A DNA stretch of 21,372 bases from Rhodocollybia butyracea (lineage: Eukaryota; Basidiomycota; Agaricomycetes; Agaricales; Omphalotaceae). The notes beneath the pieces were generated by a model. It was not told where the DNA came from. It saw only the letters and a program-made list of their open reading frames with translations, and ran no database searches. The position numbers and the translations under genes were made by a program. The stretch lies in assembly GCA_015501585.1 (NCBI GenBank), contig JADNRY010000931.1, positions 1 to 21,372 on the forward strand, read 5' to 3'. This document shows, one piece after another, positions 20,201 through 21,372 of this stretch (its first letter is position 1; each line of letters starts with the position of its first letter).

Positions 20201-21372
20201 ACATTTGCGATCATGCGCCATCCGTGTGTAGGAGAGCTAGCGGAGTTCTTGAGAAACAATCCGTCCGGTTCGACTGCGGCTGTAGCTCAACGCGAGTTTG
20301 AGGAGATTCGGAGGAGCTACAAAAGGATATGGCACTCGATACCACGGCTACCGGTGAAGACCATATAACTTCAATTTTCCCCGCCACTCCCTTCAAACCG
20401 GGATGCTTTCACAAACAATATCTTCCAGCGGTCGCCTCTATATGGTGCATCATTCGTTTGAGCTTGATGCCGGTGTTGAGCCTGAACGGTTGCGTTATGC
20501 ATGGGAAACTGTTGTGCATCAACAGACATCCTACGTTGTTCTTTCCATATTTGCCCGAGCGGTGACTATCCGTGGCTTGCTGCTGTGCATAGCGAAGCCC
20601 CGTTACGCTGGCAAGAACATGAAGTACACGCTACCTCATCCTTCGTCTTCTGGCCATTCAGATTGAAAACTTGGAGGTTATTCCAGATGAAGAAGGATTC
20701 AAGAAACCCCTCTATCACTGCACCTTATAAATGCTCCTGATGCGCGTGTTCTAGTTGTCACTATGCATCATTGGTAAGTGGTCCTCCTGGTTGAGATTAT
20801 CATCTATCAATATTTTTGTTTTGTAACAGTCTGTACGATGGCCTTTCTCTTCCATACATCTTAGATGATGTTGCCGCCATCTATCTTGGTCTTGAGGTTA
20901 CAAAGCGCCCTCAGTTTGCGGATGCGGTCCCTTTTGTGTTACACAGTTCGAAAGACGTAAACCATTTCTGGCGTAATCGGCTTTCTGGCTTTGTTCCTTC
21001 TCCTCTTCCAAGCTCCATCCCCAGGAGTCCTCTAGTGTCAATCTTGCGCGCCAATCTGTTGAACTGCCGGAAAATGCTCTTGATATTATCAAGGAAATGG
21101 GAGTTACAGTTCAAACAATCATGCTCTTAGCTTGGTAAGATTTTGCTTTGATCAGCTCTTTCCATAGATTAATTTGCCTCACAGGGGCAAGACGTTGGCC
21201 GCACTTACAGGTTCCCTTGATGTAGTCTTTGGTCACGTTGTTGCAGGACGCGCCATTGAGCTTGAAGACGCTTTGCTTGTTAGTGGACCTCTATTCAAGT
21301 ATGTTGCGTATCGTACAGAAATTCACCGTTTGTGGCTAATTAGGTGAAACAGCACTATTCCTTTCCGATTCA
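7681..21372 (+). CDS. fso1: Ferrichrome-type siderophore nonribosomal peptide synthetase (3' end outside the window)
   Basis: The enzyme should join three N5-acyl-N5-hydroxyornithines and three small residues (Gly/Ser) into a cyclic ferrichrome-type iron chelator. The order A-T-C, A-T-C, A-T-C, T-C seen here, with a further T-C expected outside, is that of SidC/Fso1-type ferrichrome synthetases; Fso1 of Omphalotus is the closest layout I know. About 40 introns of 39-70 bases interrupt it; well-supported ones include 8989-9043, 9341-9393, 9576-9624, 10307-10355, 10933-10978, 12295-12345, 14350-14402, 15915-15966, 19366-19414 and 21135-21184. The frame is intact to about 12.4 kb, then broken by many single-base indels: extra T at 12406-12412, missing G at 13692-13695, missing T near 15100, and many after 16.1 kb. 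ATG 7681 is the first in frame and lies close behind the iron-GATA site. Introns 8 and 30 and the model between 16.4 and 17.9 kb are uncertain. Confidence 0.87.
8280..10075 (+). other. Adenylation domain A1 (looks active)
   Basis: A1 activates the first amino acid as an aminoacyl-AMP. Core motifs are all present across three introns: A3 LFTSGSTGKPKG (about 8845-8880), A4 starting FDP before the intron at 8989 and continuing SLMETF, A5 NAYGPTE split by the intron at 9341, A6 GELGLAGPQLAIGYL, A7 YRTGDKARL, A8 GRIGFGQVKLSG with RRVELGEID, and A10 SVTGKVDRRAID holding the catalytic Lys. In A8 the usual Asp of GRxD is Gly. By hand the pocket residues read roughly D-P-M-M-W-M-A-I-N-K, but this alignment is rough and I do not assign a substrate. 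Confidence 0.85.
10110..10440 (+). other. Thiolation (peptidyl carrier) domain T1
   Basis: The carrier motif LGIDSLHGVRLL (10223-10258) contains the Ser (TCA, 10235-10237) that takes the phosphopantetheine arm. An intron at 10307-10355 follows. The domain passes the A1 product to C1. Confidence 0.85.
10500..12010 (+). other. Condensation domain C1
   Basis: The domain starts with LPATPMQAGVL. Its active site is HHSIFDG, with the two His codons at 10917-10922 and the Asp codon split by the intron at 10933-10978. Further on, FTPDAFPDLTGLRP follows an intron at 11135-11194 with a GTCACT donor. This Phe-Thr-Pro...Pro-Asp-Leu-Thr-Gly block recurs in fungal siderophore synthetases. The intron near 11760 has two possible donors, 11758 (GTACGT, leaves the frame broken by one base) or 11762 (GTGTTG, frame kept); I prefer 11762-11821. 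Confidence 0.82.
12040..14165 (+). other. Adenylation domain A2 (looks active)
   Basis: The motifs are complete once introns are removed: A3 WTSGTTGSPKGVP (split by intron 12614-12674), A4 FDVSVLDIF, A5 NTYGPAE, A6 GELALGGHQNARGYH, A7 YMTGDIVR, A8 GRNDDLVKLGGIRVELSEI and A10 TASNKVDRKAL with the catalytic Lys. Eleven introns lie in this domain. An extra T in the T7 run at 12406-12412 and a missing G at 13692-13695 (exon end before intron 13695-13751) break the frame. Pocket residues by hand are roughly D-V-L-F-I-I-T-V-I-K; the substrate is not assigned. Confidence 0.82.
14225..14490 (+). other. Thiolation domain T2
   Basis: LPALGVDS ends with the phosphopantetheine Ser (TCG, 14347-14349), and the intron 14350-14402 starts on the very next base. 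The domain continues IRALQLASRLRAIQINISVKD. An acidic linker rich in Asp and Glu precedes it. Confidence 0.83.
14590..16010 (+). other. Condensation domain C2
   Basis: The domain begins LPCTPLQEGML across the intron 14635-14692. A second intron at 14898-14949 (donor GTGCGT) restores DSDPIFLQIVLS. The active site is HHALYDA (15145-15165): both His and the Asp are kept, but the usual final Gly is Ala. A T seems to be missing in TCTTCTTC near 15100, because FFESTEGRSWMM is in the next frame. Intron 15915-15966 and an extra C at 16102-16104 lie at its end. Confidence 0.8.
16106..18200 (+). other. Degenerate adenylation domain A3
   Basis: This module position holds an A-domain fold that has lost its catalytic motifs. 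Recognisable structure remains: ALEEASNQVAHW near the start, LNWMPLSVDMHLAELF in place of A4 (across intron 16895-16945), RGEIG with KLCVAGDILPFGYLKG in place of A6, SVEYIGHINV in place of A8, and LPDFIVPLNFLPF before A10. The Gly-rich ATP loop is replaced by HFADGHLSTSRA (about 16746-16781), A5 YGPTE reads FGGSR (17394-17408), TGD of A7 reads LGI, and A10 NGKVDR reads SGTKHE. These are substitutions, not frame effects. At least eight single-base indels and several introns make the exact reading uncertain. Intron 16337-16406 carries a T14 run. Confidence 0.72.
16342..16355 (+). repeat. T14 homopolymer in an NRPS intron
   Basis: Fourteen consecutive T lie just after the donor GTATG of the intron 16337-16406. 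It has no coding effect, but it marks a spot where sequencing is unreliable. Confidence 0.6.
18255..18475 (+). other. Thiolation domain T3
   Basis: The domain reads IRNILSKATRVPLEAIDADTT and then LELGI. The expected LGIDSLNAI is broken because one A seems to be missing at about 18360 (GGGATTGCTCTCTGAAT). With that base restored, the carrier Ser and the following NAISLSYQFKAAGY are in frame. As written, the frame stops at 18366. Confidence 0.72.
18560..19960 (+). other. Condensation domain C3
   Basis: The domain starts LPCLPLQEGLVAHTF. Its active site is HHAIYDG (CAT CAT at 18963-18968), with an intron (18982-19031) starting inside the Gly codon. Further introns are at 19366-19414, 19475-19522 and 19777-19823. 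Suspected indels are an extra C near 18687-18692, a missing G near 19031, a missing T at 19428-19432 and a missing G at 19883. The catalytic His and Asp are intact, so the domain can be functional if the indels are errors. Confidence 0.8.
20025..20275 (+). other. Thiolation domain T4 (no A domain before it)
   Basis: YLGIDSIISIQLAQKLR (about 20129-20179) holds the carrier Ser at 20144-20146. No adenylation domain lies between C3 and T4, so this carrier must be loaded in trans by A1 or A2, as is proposed for the extra T-C pairs of ferrichrome synthetases. Confidence 0.83.
20350..21372 (+). other. Condensation domain C4, cut by the window edge
   Basis: The start reads IFPATPF with QTGML in the next frame. 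The active site is HHCLYDG, with an intron (20774-20829) between the second His and Cys. FGHVVAGRAIELEDALLVSGPLF follows intron 21135-21184, and the last intron (21299-21352) leads into NTIPFRF, the usual block near the domain end. Suspected missing bases are a G near 20310, a C near 20394, an A near 20522, one base near 20632 and a C near 20724. Confidence 0.8.

Noticed and set aside
1..21372. CRISPR arrays, bacterial operons, phage or an undescribed defence system
   Set aside because: The sequence is eukaryotic with spliceosomal introns, and no spaced repeats or bacterial-type genes were seen.

Overview
The window is fungal nuclear DNA, most likely from a mushroom-forming basidiomycete (Agaricomycete). 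The genes are cut by many introns of about 45-60 bases with GT...AG ends. The gene types are eukaryotic: a mitochondrial complex I LYR subunit, the RNA polymerase I factor RRN3, and a very large nonribosomal peptide synthetase (NRPS). The NRPS has the domain order of basidiomycete ferrichrome synthetases such as Omphalotus Fso1.

Layout. Bases 1 to about 3750 hold no gene I can recognise. A five-exon minus-strand gene at 3755-4318 encodes an NDUFB9-type (B22, LYR family) complex I subunit. It is divergent from RRN3 (4504-7251, plus strand, four introns) across a promoter of only 185 bases. After a 429-base intergenic region, the NRPS starts at 7681 and runs off the right edge. In the window it reads: N-terminal region, A1-T1-C1, A2-T2-C2, A3-T3-C3, T4-C4 (cut). 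A further T-C pair is expected outside.

The NRPS should assemble a ferrichrome-type iron chelator, a cyclic hexapeptide of three acylated hydroxyornithines plus three Gly/Ser, in the cytosol. Its promoter carries ATCAGATAA 52 bases before the ATG, an exact match to the extended site of iron-sensing GATA repressors (Urbs1/SreA type), with more GATAA cores around it. A1 and A2 look catalytically complete. A3 has lost its ATP-binding and other core motifs by substitution and looks degenerate. All four condensation domains seen keep the HHxxxD catalytic residues.

Reading frames in all three genes are broken by single-base gains or losses, nearly all in homopolymers. RRN3 is normally essential and single-copy, yet it is affected too, so long-read or pyrosequencing-type error is a better explanation than pseudogenes. 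The breaks are absent from the first 4.7 kb of the NRPS and dense after 16 kb. Gene models below are therefore spliced by hand, with the suspected indels stated.
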